This document shows, piece after piece, positions 1-5,246 of a stretch of DNA of 6,544 bases. Under the pieces are notes generated by a model, which saw only the letters and a list, made by a program, of their open reading frames with translations, was not told where the DNA came from and ran no database searches. The stretch comes from Sandaracinobacteroides sp041909755 (lineage in GTDB: Bacteria > Pseudomonadota > Alphaproteobacteria > Sphingomonadales > Sphingomonadaceae): positions 1 to 6,544 of the forward strand of contig NZ_JAYRCW010000118.1 of assembly GCF_041909755.1 (NCBI RefSeq). The letters are read 5' to 3'. A program made the translations under genes and the position numbers. Position 1 is the first letter of the stretch, and each line of letters opens with the position of its first letter.

Positions 1-618
1 CATATGGAATCTGCGGCGAAGGCCGGGGCCGACGTGGCGCTGGTGGTCTGCCCCTACTACAACAAGCCGGGCCAGCGCGGGCTGATCGCGCATTTCCGGC
101 ACCTGGCAGACAATGGGCCGCTGCCGATCCTGATCTACAACATCCCCGGCCGTTCCGGCATCGACATGACGACGGAGACGATGGCCGAACTGGCTGACCA
201 TCCGAACATCATCGGCTGCAAGGAATCGACCGGCGATATCGAGCGGATCAGCCAGATCCGGCAGGAATGCGGGCGGGATTTCCTGATCCTGTCCGGCAAT
301 GACTACATGACGCTGGGGATCATCGCCCATGGCGGGCATGGCGCGATTTCGGTGACGGCCAATGTGGCGCCCGCGCTGAATGCGGCGCAGGTGAAGGCCT
401 GCCTGGCGGGCGACTTCGCCACGGCGCTGGCGCTGCAGGATCAATTGTATCCGCTGCACCGGGCGCTGTTCACCGATGCCTCCCCGGGGCCGACCAAATA
501 TGCGCTGTCGGTGCTGGGGCGGATGGAGGCCGGCACGCGGCTGCCGGTGGTGGCGCCGTCTGCGGTTTCGATGGCGGCGGTGGATGCCGCGATGGCGCAT
601 GCCGGAATCGCGCCCTGA
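1..618 (+). CDS. dapA: 4-hydroxy-tetrahydrodipicolinate synthase, 3' part (5' end outside window)
   Basis: This enzyme condenses pyruvate with L-aspartate-4-semialdehyde to give 4-hydroxy-tetrahydrodipicolinate. That is the first committed step of the diaminopimelate/lysine pathway, in the cytoplasm, on a TIM-barrel fold. Counting from the Met at base 4, the visible 204 residues match E. coli DapA from about residue 89 onward with a constant offset of 88. Tyr18-Tyr19 (YYNKP) match Tyr106/Tyr107, Tyr45 in YNIPGRSG matches the catalytic Tyr133, Arg50 matches Arg138, and Lys73 in GCKESTG matches the Schiff-base Lys161. GGHGAISVTAN (residues 110-120) is also typical. The reading frame is open to base 1, so the Met at base 4 is internal and about 85-90 N-terminal residues lie upstream. 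The stop codon shares its A with the smpB start, so the two genes are probably co-transcribed. Family identity is very secure. Confidence 0.96.
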   Translation, partial: HMESAAKAGADVALVVCPYYNKPGQRGLIAHFRHLADNGPLPILIYNIPGRSGIDMTTETMAELADHPNIIGCKESTGDIERISQIRQECGRDFLILSGNDYMTLGIIAHGGHGAISVTANVAPALNAAQVKACLAGDFATALALQDQLYPLHRALFTDASPGPTKYALSVLGRMEAGTRLPVVAPSAVSMAAVDAAMAHAGIAP

Positions 619-1097
619 TGGCGCGGCCACGTCCCAGCGGAGACAAGGTGAAGACCGTCGCCGAGAACCGGCGCGCGCGGTACGAATATGCCTTCGAGGA
701 TATCTATGACGCGGGCATCGTGCTGGTGGGCACGGAGGTGAAGGCGCTGCGCTTCGGCGAGGGCTCCATCGCGGAAAGCTATGCCGAGGTGAAGGACGGG
801 GAAGTGTGGCTGGTGAACGCCAATATTCCCGAGTTCAGCCATGGCAACCGCCACAACCATGAACCGAAGCGGCCCCGCAAGCTGCTGTTGACGCAGCGCG
901 AAATCGCGAAGCTGCACGGCGCGGTGGCGCGGCAGGGCATGACGCTGGTGCCGCTGTCCGTTTACTTCAACACGCGCGGCAAGGCGAAGGTGGAGCTGGC
1001 GCTGGCCAAGGGCCGCAAGCTGCACGACAAGCGCGCGCACGAGAAGGAAAAGGACTGGAAGCGTGAACAGGGGCGGCTGCTGCGCGAGCGGGGCTGA
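618..1097 (+). CDS. smpB: SsrA (tmRNA)-binding protein SmpB
   Basis: SmpB binds the tRNA-like part of tmRNA and delivers it to ribosomes stalled on broken mRNAs, with its C-terminal tail reading the empty mRNA channel. The 159-residue length is normal. An N-terminal VAENRRARYEY stretch (about residues 14-24) leads into the family signature DAGIVLVGTEVKALR (31-45). The beta-barrel core follows, with SYAEV, HGNRHNHEPKRPRKLLL and YFNTRGKAKVELALAKG. The basic tail has KLHDKRAHEKEKDWKRE, which contains the DKR and KxxDWKR residues important for ribosome engagement. The ATG overlaps the dapA stop by one base (TGATG), so translation is probably coupled. The Shine-Dalgarno match is weak, which fits coupling. 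No tmRNA gene is visible nearby. In alphaproteobacteria that RNA is a two-piece molecule usually encoded elsewhere. Confidence 0.97.
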   Translation: MARPRPSGDKVKTVAENRRARYEYAFEDIYDAGIVLVGTEVKALRFGEGSIAESYAEVKDGEVWLVNANIPEFSHGNRHNHEPKRPRKLLLTQREIAKLHGAVARQGMTLVPLSVYFNTRGKAKVELALAKGRKLHDKRAHEKEKDWKREQGRLLRERG

Positions 1098-1146
1098 GGG
1101 CCGCGATTTCACCGGATTTCGGGCACGGCACAGGAGAATTTCGCCC

Positions 1147-1161
1147 GTTCGGTTGCCGTTC
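1147..1161. promoter_or_regulatory. Candidate LexA (SOS) box, GTTC-N7-GTTC
   Basis: Seen: an exact direct repeat GTTC-GGTTGCC-GTTC in the gap between smpB and the DUF2062 gene. Known: the alphaproteobacterial LexA consensus is GTTC-N7-GTTC. Inferred: it may be an operator for the three-gene cluster starting at 1263. A weak -35-like TTGCCG (1153-1158) lies inside it, with CATCTT (1176-1181) 17 bases on. The spacer is more GC-rich than in typical SOS boxes. By rough count an exact match on one strand or the other is expected about 0.2 times per window this size, so chance is possible. Confidence 0.4.
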
Positions 1162-1203
1162 AGCATCCGGGGACACATCTTTGCCTCATTGAGCGTGAAT
1201 TGG

Positions 1204-1236
1204 CCCGGCCTTGCCATCGCAAGCGGGGTGGCCGGG
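1204..1236 (+). repeat. GC-rich inverted repeat / leader hairpin upstream of the DUF2062 gene
   Basis: CCCGGCC at 1204-1210 pairs perfectly with GGCCGGG at 1230-1236. Inside it TTGC (1211-1214) pairs with GCAA (1219-1222) around a CATC loop, leaving a seven-base bulge. It lies 13 bases before the ribosome-binding site of the next gene. No T-run follows, so it is not a standard intrinsic terminator. It could be a leader structure or have no function. Confidence 0.35.
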
Positions 1237-1249
1237 GGTGTGAGCAGCC

Positions 1250-1255
1250 GAGGGG
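1250..1255 (+). promoter_or_regulatory. Ribosome-binding site fixing a TTG start for the DUF2062 gene
   Basis: GAGGGG sits seven bases before TTG at 1263, an ideal spacing. The TTG at 1200 in the same frame has no comparable site and would add 21 residues with no family resemblance. This supports TTG 1263 as the start. Confidence 0.7.
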
Positions 1256-1262
1256 AAAAGCC

Positions 1263-1826
1263 TTGTTCGGGAGGTGGTTGAAGTTGCCGTCGCGGGAGGA
1301 GCTGGAGGCGAATCGCTTCCTGCGCCCCTTTGCCCGGCATCTGTCCTCTCCGCTGGTGTGGCGATTCAACCGGCGCGGCGTTGCGCGCGGCACGGCGCTG
1401 GGGCTGTTTTCCGGATTTGCCGTGCCCGTGGCGCAGACGCCGTTCGCAGCGCTGTTCGCGGTGGCCGCGCGGGCGAACCTGCCGGTTGCCGCCGTCGCCA
1501 CCTTCGTGACCAACCCCTTCACTGTTCCCTTCATCTATTTCCTGGCCTTCCTGGTGGGGAAGCAGGCGATCGGAATGAAGACCGAAACGCTGTTCAGCCT
1601 GACGCCGGGCGCCGGGCCGATCGAGCGTGCGATCGGCTGGACCGTGAACCTGGCCGGCCCGACCTATGTGGGGCTGCTGATCTTCGCCGTGGTGGGTGCG
1701 GTTGCGGGCTGGACGACCGTGCATGTGGGTTGGCGGCTGTGGGTGGGCCATCGCTGGAACCGGCGGCGGCGCGCCCGCGCCACGCGGAATTCCGGCGGGC
1801 CGCTGGGCCTTGGCGCGGGCAATTGA
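1263..1826 (+). CDS. DUF2062 domain inner-membrane protein
   Basis: A 187-residue protein of the DUF2062 family, whose biochemical role I do not know. From the TTG start it reads MFGRWLKLPSREELEANR, the usual N-terminus of sphingomonad members as I remember them. A cytosolic basic stretch with WRFNRRGVARG (33-43) comes next. Three hydrophobic segments lie at about 44-69, 71-98 and 132-158. The family hallmark TNPFTVPFIY is at 83-92, in the second segment. The tail, about 158-187, is Arg-rich and probably cytoplasmic. The stop codon overlaps the TTG start of the next gene in a TTGA junction, so the two are very probably co-translated. TTG 1263 was chosen for its ribosome-binding site. An earlier TTG at 1200 is less likely. 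The pairing with a cytoplasmic molybdopterin protein may be only operon history. Confidence 0.85.
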   Translation: MFGRWLKLPSREELEANRFLRPFARHLSSPLVWRFNRRGVARGTALGLFSGFAVPVAQTPFAALFAVAARANLPVAAVATFVTNPFTVPFIYFLAFLVGKQAIGMKTETLFSLTPGAGPIERAIGWTVNLAGPTYVGLLIFAVVGAVAGWTTVHVGWRLWVGHRWNRRRRARATRNSGGPLGLGAGN

Positions 1827-2467
1827 GCGGCTTCAACGAGAAGCTGACGCGAACCAAGCAGGCCTGGGCCCGCGCCGGGCGGCTGCTGACGGGGAAACCC
1901 GATCCGGATCATGCGATGCGCCTGCCGCCGGGGCAGCGGCTGGTCGGCAACTGGCCCGTCCTGGATCTGGGCGTGCAGCCGCATGTGCCGGTGGCGGACT
2001 GGTGGCTGACGATCGACGGGGCGGTTTCCTGCCCGCAGGAGCTGGACTGGGCGGCGTTCATGGCGCTGCCGCAGGTGGAGGATGTGTCCGACATCCACTG
2101 CGTGACGCAGTGGAGCCGCTATGACAACCGCTGGCAGGGGGTGAGGACATCGAACCTGATCGCGCTGGCGAAGCCCCTGCCCGAGGCGGCGCATGTGATC
2201 CTGCATGCCCATGACGGCTATACGACCAACCTGACGCTGGCGCATTTCGCCGAGGAAGATTGCCTGCTGGCGCACAGCCACGATGGCGAGCCGCTGACGC
2301 GCGAACATGGCGGGCCGGCGCGGCTGGTGATCCCGCGCTGGTATTTCTGGAAGAGCGCGAAGTGGATTAAACGCATCGAATTCTCGGCCGTGGACAAGCG
2401 AGGCTTCTGGGAGGTTCGCGGCTATCACAATGTTGGAGACCCCTGGCTCGAGCAGCGCTACGGCTGA
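1823..2467 (+). CDS. Sulfite-oxidase-like molybdopterin-dependent oxidoreductase (haem-less, cytoplasmic)
   Basis: A 214-residue protein with the molybdopterin-binding fold of the sulfite oxidase/YedY (MsrP) superfamily. The core CVTQWSRYDNRWQGV begins at Cys93, the expected thiolate ligand of molybdenum. It continues with HDGYTTNL (130-137) and GEPLTREHGGPARLVIPRWYFWKSAKW (155-181), both typical of cofactor binding. There is no Tat or Sec signal, no membrane segment, no cytochrome b5 domain and no C-terminal dimerisation domain. It should therefore be cytoplasmic with an unknown electron partner and substrate. The start is taken as TTG 1823, which overlaps the previous stop (TTGA). The frame is open further upstream, but that part is only a shadow of the DUF2062 gene. 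The 3' end overlaps the kinase gene by 38 bases. Family assignment is firm. Substrate is unknown, and sulfite oxidation should not be assumed. Confidence 0.88.
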   Translation: MSGFNEKLTRTKQAWARAGRLLTGKPDPDHAMRLPPGQRLVGNWPVLDLGVQPHVPVADWWLTIDGAVSCPQELDWAAFMALPQVEDVSDIHCVTQWSRYDNRWQGVRTSNLIALAKPLPEAAHVILHAHDGYTTNLTLAHFAEEDCLLAHSHDGEPLTREHGGPARLVIPRWYFWKSAKWIKRIEFSAVDKRGFWEVRGYHNVGDPWLEQRYG

Positions 2468-3572
2468 ACCGGCGGGCGGCGTTGTCCGCACACGCGCGGT
2501 CGGCCTGCTGGCGGCCGGGCTGGCGCATGATCTGAACAACATGCTGGGCGGGATCGTGACGACAGCGGAGCTGCTGCACGACCGGATGCGCGACCCCGGC
2601 GACGCGCGCGACCTTTCGGCGATCGTGGACCAGGCGGTGCGGGCGAGCGGGCTGGTGCGGCAGATCCTGGCCTTTTCCCGGCAGGATTTGCTGAACCCGG
2701 TGGCGGCCGAGCTTGGCCGGGAATTGCAGCGGATGGCGCCCATGCTGAGGTCGCTCGCCGGCCCGGCCATTGCGCTGGAGGTGGGGCAGGGTGCGCCCGC
2801 CCATGTGACGGCGGACCCGACGGCGCTGGAGCGGGTGGTGGTGAACTTGGTGCTGAACGCGCGGGATGCCATCCGCGAGGCCGGCCGCTCGCGGGGGTGC
2901 ATCCGCATCGAGTGCGGCCGGATCTCGCCCGGCGAACGGCCCGAGGAAGGGCGCGGCTTCATGCCGCCTGTTCCCTATGCCGTGCTTCGCGTGGCCGACG
3001 ACGGGCCGGGCGTGGACCCGGCGATCGCCGCGCGCATCTTCGAACCCTATTTCACCACCCGGTCGAAAGGGCAGGGGCTGGGGCTTTCCGGGGCGTTCGG
3101 GCTGGTGAAGCAATCGGGCGGCTTCCTGCTGCTGGAACCTTCGGCACGGGGCGCGCGCTTCGCCGTCTATCTGCCGGAAACGGCGGGCGTGGTGCGCACG
3201 GCGCCGCCGGCGGCCCATGCGGGCCGGTTGCTGCTGCTGGTGGAAGACGAACTGATGCTGCGCATGTCTGTTGCGCGGGGGCTGGAGCGGCAGGGCTGGC
3301 GCGTGCGGCAGGCCCCGGACGGCGAGGCGGCGCTGAAACGGCTGGCGCAGGAGCGGCCCGCGGCGATGGTGTCGGACATCCGCATGCCGGGGCTGGATGG
3401 CATCGGGCTGACGGCGGCGGCGCGGGAGATGTGGCCGGGCCTGCCCGTGCTGCTGACATCGGGCTATGCCGACGAGGCGGCGCGCGCGGCGGTGCCGGGC
3501 ATGGGCGTGGGCTTCATCGCCAAGCCCTATACGGTGCGGTCGCTGGGGGATCGCCTTCGCGAACTGCTGTGA
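2430..3572 (+). CDS. Soluble hybrid histidine kinase with C-terminal receiver domain (CckA-like core)
   Basis: A 380-residue two-component protein. The dimerisation/phosphoacceptor motif LAAGLAHDLNNMLG places the phosphorylated His at residue 33. The ATPase domain has an N-box NLVLNARDA (139-147), a G1 box VADDGPGVDP (188-197), an F-box IFEPYFTT (203-210) and a G2 box GQGLGLS (214-220), followed by FGLVKQSGGF. This arrangement is typical of CckA-like kinases. The receiver starts at about 266, with acidic-pocket Glu272/Asp273, phosphoacceptor Asp316 in SDIRMPGLDG, Thr343 and Lys365 (KPY). Every residue needed for kinase and receiver chemistry is present. There is no PAS, GAF or transmembrane sensor, since only 32 residues precede the His. 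There is also no output domain. True CckA is far longer, with membrane and PAS regions, so this is a paralogue, not cckA. ATG 2430 lies 38 bases inside the upstream gene, with a distant GGGAGG at 2409-2414. Its partner is unknown. Confidence 0.9.
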   Translation: MLETPGSSSATAEPAGGVVRTRAVGLLAAGLAHDLNNMLGGIVTTAELLHDRMRDPGDARDLSAIVDQAVRASGLVRQILAFSRQDLLNPVAAELGRELQRMAPMLRSLAGPAIALEVGQGAPAHVTADPTALERVVVNLVLNARDAIREAGRSRGCIRIECGRISPGERPEEGRGFMPPVPYAVLRVADDGPGVDPAIAARIFEPYFTTRSKGQGLGLSGAFGLVKQSGGFLLLEPSARGARFAVYLPETAGVVRTAPPAAHAGRLLLLVEDELMLRMSVARGLERQGWRVRQAPDGEAALKRLAQERPAAMVSDIRMPGLDGIGLTAAAREMWPGLPVLLTSGYADEAARAAVPGMGVGFIAKPYTVRSLGDRLRELL

Positions 3573-3592
3573 AGCAGGCGGAAAACAGGCGC

Positions 3593-3621
3593 TTGCAGGA
3601 GTAGAACAAAAGGGGTACGAA
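3593..3621 (+). promoter_or_regulatory. Candidate recA promoter
   Basis: TTGCAG (3593-3598), preceded by C to give the CTTG start common in alphaproteobacterial -35 elements, lies 17 bases from TACGAA (3616-3621), a weak -10. The spacing is ideal and the LexA-like site falls between the two elements, the classic operator position. The gap after the kinase gene also suggests that recA has its own promoter. The -10 match is poor, so this is a candidate only. Confidence 0.4.
3604..3618. promoter_or_regulatory. Probable LexA (SOS) box of recA, one mismatch
   Basis: GAAC-AAAAGGG-GTAC differs at one of eight fixed bases from GAAC-N7-GAAC, the reverse complement of the alphaproteobacterial SOS consensus GTTC-N7-GTTC. 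The A-rich left spacer is as seen in many recA boxes. Its place upstream of recA and between candidate -35 and -10 elements makes LexA control likely, because recA is regulated this way in most bacteria. Confidence 0.55.
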
Positions 3622-3689
3622 GCTTGCGCACCGCCCGCCGCAGGGCTAGGCGATGCACAGGGTCTTTGCCCGTTCGGGCGTTTGGAAAC

Positions 3690-3695
3690 AAGGGA
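3690..3695 (+). promoter_or_regulatory. Ribosome-binding site deciding the recA start
   Basis: AAGGGA lies five bases before the ATG at 3701. The alternative in-frame ATG at 3653 would add 16 residues (MHRVFARSGVWKQGIR) that do not resemble RecA N-termini. Residue 1 at 3701 gives MDREKALEAALAQIDRAFGKGS, which aligns with the usual first helix. Confidence 0.65.
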
Positions 3696-3700
3696 TTCGG

Positions 3701-4726
3701 ATGGACAGGGAAAAGGCTCTCGAGGCAGCACTGGCGCAGATCGACCGGGCGTTCGGCAAGGGTTCTGCCATGAAGCTGGGCCAGCGCGAGACGCTGGAGA
3801 TCGAATCCATCTCGACGGGTTCGCTGGGGCTGGACATCGCGCTGGGCATCGGTGGCCTGCCGCGCGGCCGGGTGATCGAGATCTATGGCCCGGAATCCAG
3901 TGGCAAGACGACGCTGGCGCTGCATGTGATCGCCGAGGCGCAGAAGGCCGGCGGCGTGGCGGCCTTTGTGGACGCCGAACATGCGCTGGACCCGATCTAT
4001 GCCAAGAAGCTGGGTGTCGATACCGACAATCTGATCGTGTCCCAGCCGGACACGGGCGAGCAGGCGCTGGAAATCACGGACACGCTGGTGCGTTCGAACG
4101 CGATCGACGTGCTGGTGGTGGATTCGGTTGCGGCACTGGTGCCGAGGGCCGAAATCGAGGGCGAGATGGGCGACAGCCATGTGGGCCTTCAGGCCCGGCT
4201 GATGAGCCAGGCGCTGCGTAAGCTGACCGGCTCCATCTCCCGCAGCCGCTGCATCGTGATCTTCATCAACCAGGTGCGGATGAAGATCGGCGTGATGTAT
4301 GGCAATCCGGAGACGACGACGGGCGGTAACGCGCTGAAATTCTATGCCTCGGTGCGGCTGGACATCCGGCGGACGGGGCAGATCAAGGACCGCGACGACA
4401 TCATCGGCAACACGACGCGGGTGAAGGTGGTGAAGAACAAGGTGGCGCCGCCGTTCCGGCAGGTCGAGTTCGACATCATGTATGGCAGCGGTGTTTCCAA
4501 GGTGGGCGAGATCCTGGACCTGGGCGTGAAGGCCGGGCTGGTGGACAAATCCGGTGCCTGGTTCAGCTATGACAGCACCCGGATCGGGCAGGGCCGGGAG
4601 AATGCCAAGAAGTTCCTGGTGGAAAACCCGGAGATGGCGGCCCGGCTCGAATCGGCGATTCGGGCGAATTCAGCCGGCGTGTCGGATGCGCTGATGTCCG
4701 GCCCTGAGGCGGACGACGACATTTAG
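3701..4726 (+). CDS. recA: Recombinase RecA
   Basis: RecA polymerises on single-stranded DNA using ATP, drives homologous pairing and strand exchange, and as a filament triggers LexA self-cleavage. The chosen start gives 341 residues. The N-terminal helix MDREKALEAALAQIDRAFGKGS is followed by Walker A GPESSGKT (63-70), DAEHALD with catalytic Glu93, and Walker B VLVVDSVAAL with Asp141. DNA-binding loop L1 is around EGEMGDSHVGLQ (153-164). Loop L2 is around NQVRMKIGVMYGNPETTTGGNALKF, with the allosteric Gln191. The C-terminal domain ends in a short acidic tail, GPEADDDI. Residues correspond to E. coli RecA with an offset of about three, and nothing essential is missing. The gene is set apart from the kinase upstream by 128 bases holding a likely promoter and LexA site. 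Confidence 0.98.
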   Translation: MDREKALEAALAQIDRAFGKGSAMKLGQRETLEIESISTGSLGLDIALGIGGLPRGRVIEIYGPESSGKTTLALHVIAEAQKAGGVAAFVDAEHALDPIYAKKLGVDTDNLIVSQPDTGEQALEITDTLVRSNAIDVLVVDSVAALVPRAEIEGEMGDSHVGLQARLMSQALRKLTGSISRSRCIVIFINQVRMKIGVMYGNPETTTGGNALKFYASVRLDIRRTGQIKDRDDIIGNTTRVKVVKNKVAPPFRQVEFDIMYGSGVSKVGEILDLGVKAGLVDKSGAWFSYDSTRIGQGRENAKKFLVENPEMAARLESAIRANSAGVSDALMSGPEADDDI

Positions 4727-4739
4727 GCCATAGACCGCC

Positions 4740-4820
4740 GGGGTGCGGATTTTGCGGGAAAGGGCTGGTTTCGGGCCGGAAATTGGCGCTTTGCGGGCCC
4801 ATTTCCGGCTGTTCCACCCC
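4740..4820 (+). terminator. Possible recA 3' structure / terminator-like dyad
   Basis: GCCGGAAAT (4775-4783) is perfectly complementary to ATTTCCGGC (4801-4809), leaving a 17-base loop. An outer GGGGTG (4740-4745) can pair with CACCCC (4815-4820). It begins 13 bases after the recA stop, a fitting place for transcript ending or 3'-end protection. There is no T-run and the loop is long, so it is not a standard intrinsic terminator. Confidence 0.4.
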
Positions 4821-4995
4821 CTTGAGCAGGCGATCAGGGTAGAATTGCTGTCATATTTCTGCTATGACGCGCTTCATCGGAACGTTTGAAAGCTGGGTCG
4901 GGCGCTGATGCGCATTGTCCGCTGTGCAGCGATGTTGCTGCCGAAACCGGAAGTGACCCAAAGCTTGAACTGCCCGAGTGTCGCCAACTGGCGTG

Positions 4996-5021
4996 CGGAT
5001 CCGCTGGTCTTGCAGGATCCG
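4996..5021. repeat. 7-bp perfect inverted repeat with 12-base loop
   Basis: CGGATCC (4996-5002) and GGATCCG (5015-5021) are perfect inverted copies. Because GGATCC is itself a palindrome, the two copies are also direct repeats, so either a hairpin or a paired protein-binding site would fit. A separate small palindrome, CGCCAACTGGCG (4982-4993), lies just upstream. Confidence 0.5.
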
Positions 5022-5092
5022 TCGTCATGAACATGAAGATGTCGCGCGAGACCGGCCCTATCCCATGCCCGACCTGCCATCCGGCATTCCCC

Positions 5093-5114
5093 TCGCGGAA
5101 CTTTCCTTCCGCGA
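5093..5114. repeat. 8-bp perfect inverted repeat with 6-base loop
   Basis: TCGCGGAA (5093-5100) pairs perfectly with TTCCGCGA (5107-5114) across the loop CTTTCC. It would form a stable hairpin in RNA or serve as a dyad binding site. It stands about 130 bases before the carD start and no T-run follows. Function is unknown. Confidence 0.5.
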
Positions 5115-5246
5115 CATGCCCGGCAGGTTTCCGCTGCGCCTGAGAGTGCAGGGGACATCGCATTTCCGCTTTTTGCGGGTGACCGATTGTCCGGCGGGTG
5201 AGGTGAAGGCCGGGGACACGTCGCCGAGGAAAGGACATAGACGTAT

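Larger units (their letters stand above)
4821..5246. other. Long non-coding gap between recA and the CarD-family gene
   Basis: With the recA 3' structure before it, about 520 bases lack a convincing gene. The section around 4840-4890 looks more AT-rich than its surroundings. A good -10-like TAGAAT is at 4840-4845, but I see no -35 at proper spacing. Small hairpins follow one another: GCGC/GCGC around TGAT (4902-4913), CAGC/GCTG (4927-4940), CCG/CGG (4941-4950), CGCC/GGCG (4982-4993), CGGATCC/GGATCCG (4996-5021), an 8-bp stem (5093-5114), and CCGC/GCGG around five Ts (5166-5178). Short frames exist here but have no ribosome-binding site or recognisable product. The gap could hold a small RNA, a long carD leader or decayed sequence. 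The carD ribosome-binding site, GAGGAAAGGA (5226-5235), closes it. Confidence 0.5.

Noticed and set aside
1274..1822. Upstream extension of the oxidoreductase frame to 1274, giving 397 codons.
   Set aside because: The added part is an out-of-frame shadow of the DUF2062 gene with no family resemblance. TTG 1823 gives a normal N-terminus.
3653..3700. Earlier in-frame ATG for recA at 3653.
   Set aside because: The 16 added residues do not resemble RecA, and ATG 3701 has a better ribosome-binding site.
2367..3731. Long antisense open frame (454 codons) opposite the kinase and recA start, and similar minus-strand frames at 1664-2962 and 441-1751.
   Set aside because: They lie opposite well-supported genes, are full of Arg, Pro, His and Ala runs typical of the complement of GC-rich coding DNA, and show no family motif.
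4879..4903. GGAAC at 4879-4883 (and at 5097-5101) as a general-stress sigma (EcfG) -35 element.
   Set aside because: No CGTT occurs at the required 16-17 base spacing after either copy.
4908..5030. A 40-codon + frame starting ATG at 4908 whose end overlaps another ATG (ATGA at 5027-5030).
   Set aside because: There is no clear ribosome-binding site and no recognisable product, and the following frame is equally unconvincing.
4886..5143. Short + frame (85 codons) with CPLC and CPTC pairs resembling a zinc-binding pattern.
   Set aside because: It has a TTG start with no ribosome-binding site, low-complexity composition and no recognisable domain. The cysteine pairs look accidental.
4821..5246. 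tmRNA, tRNA or 6S RNA in the recA-carD gap, suggested by the nearby smpB.
   Set aside because: I could find no T-arm (GGTTCGA-like) sequence, no proteolysis-tag codons and no cloverleaf. A 6S fold cannot be judged by eye.
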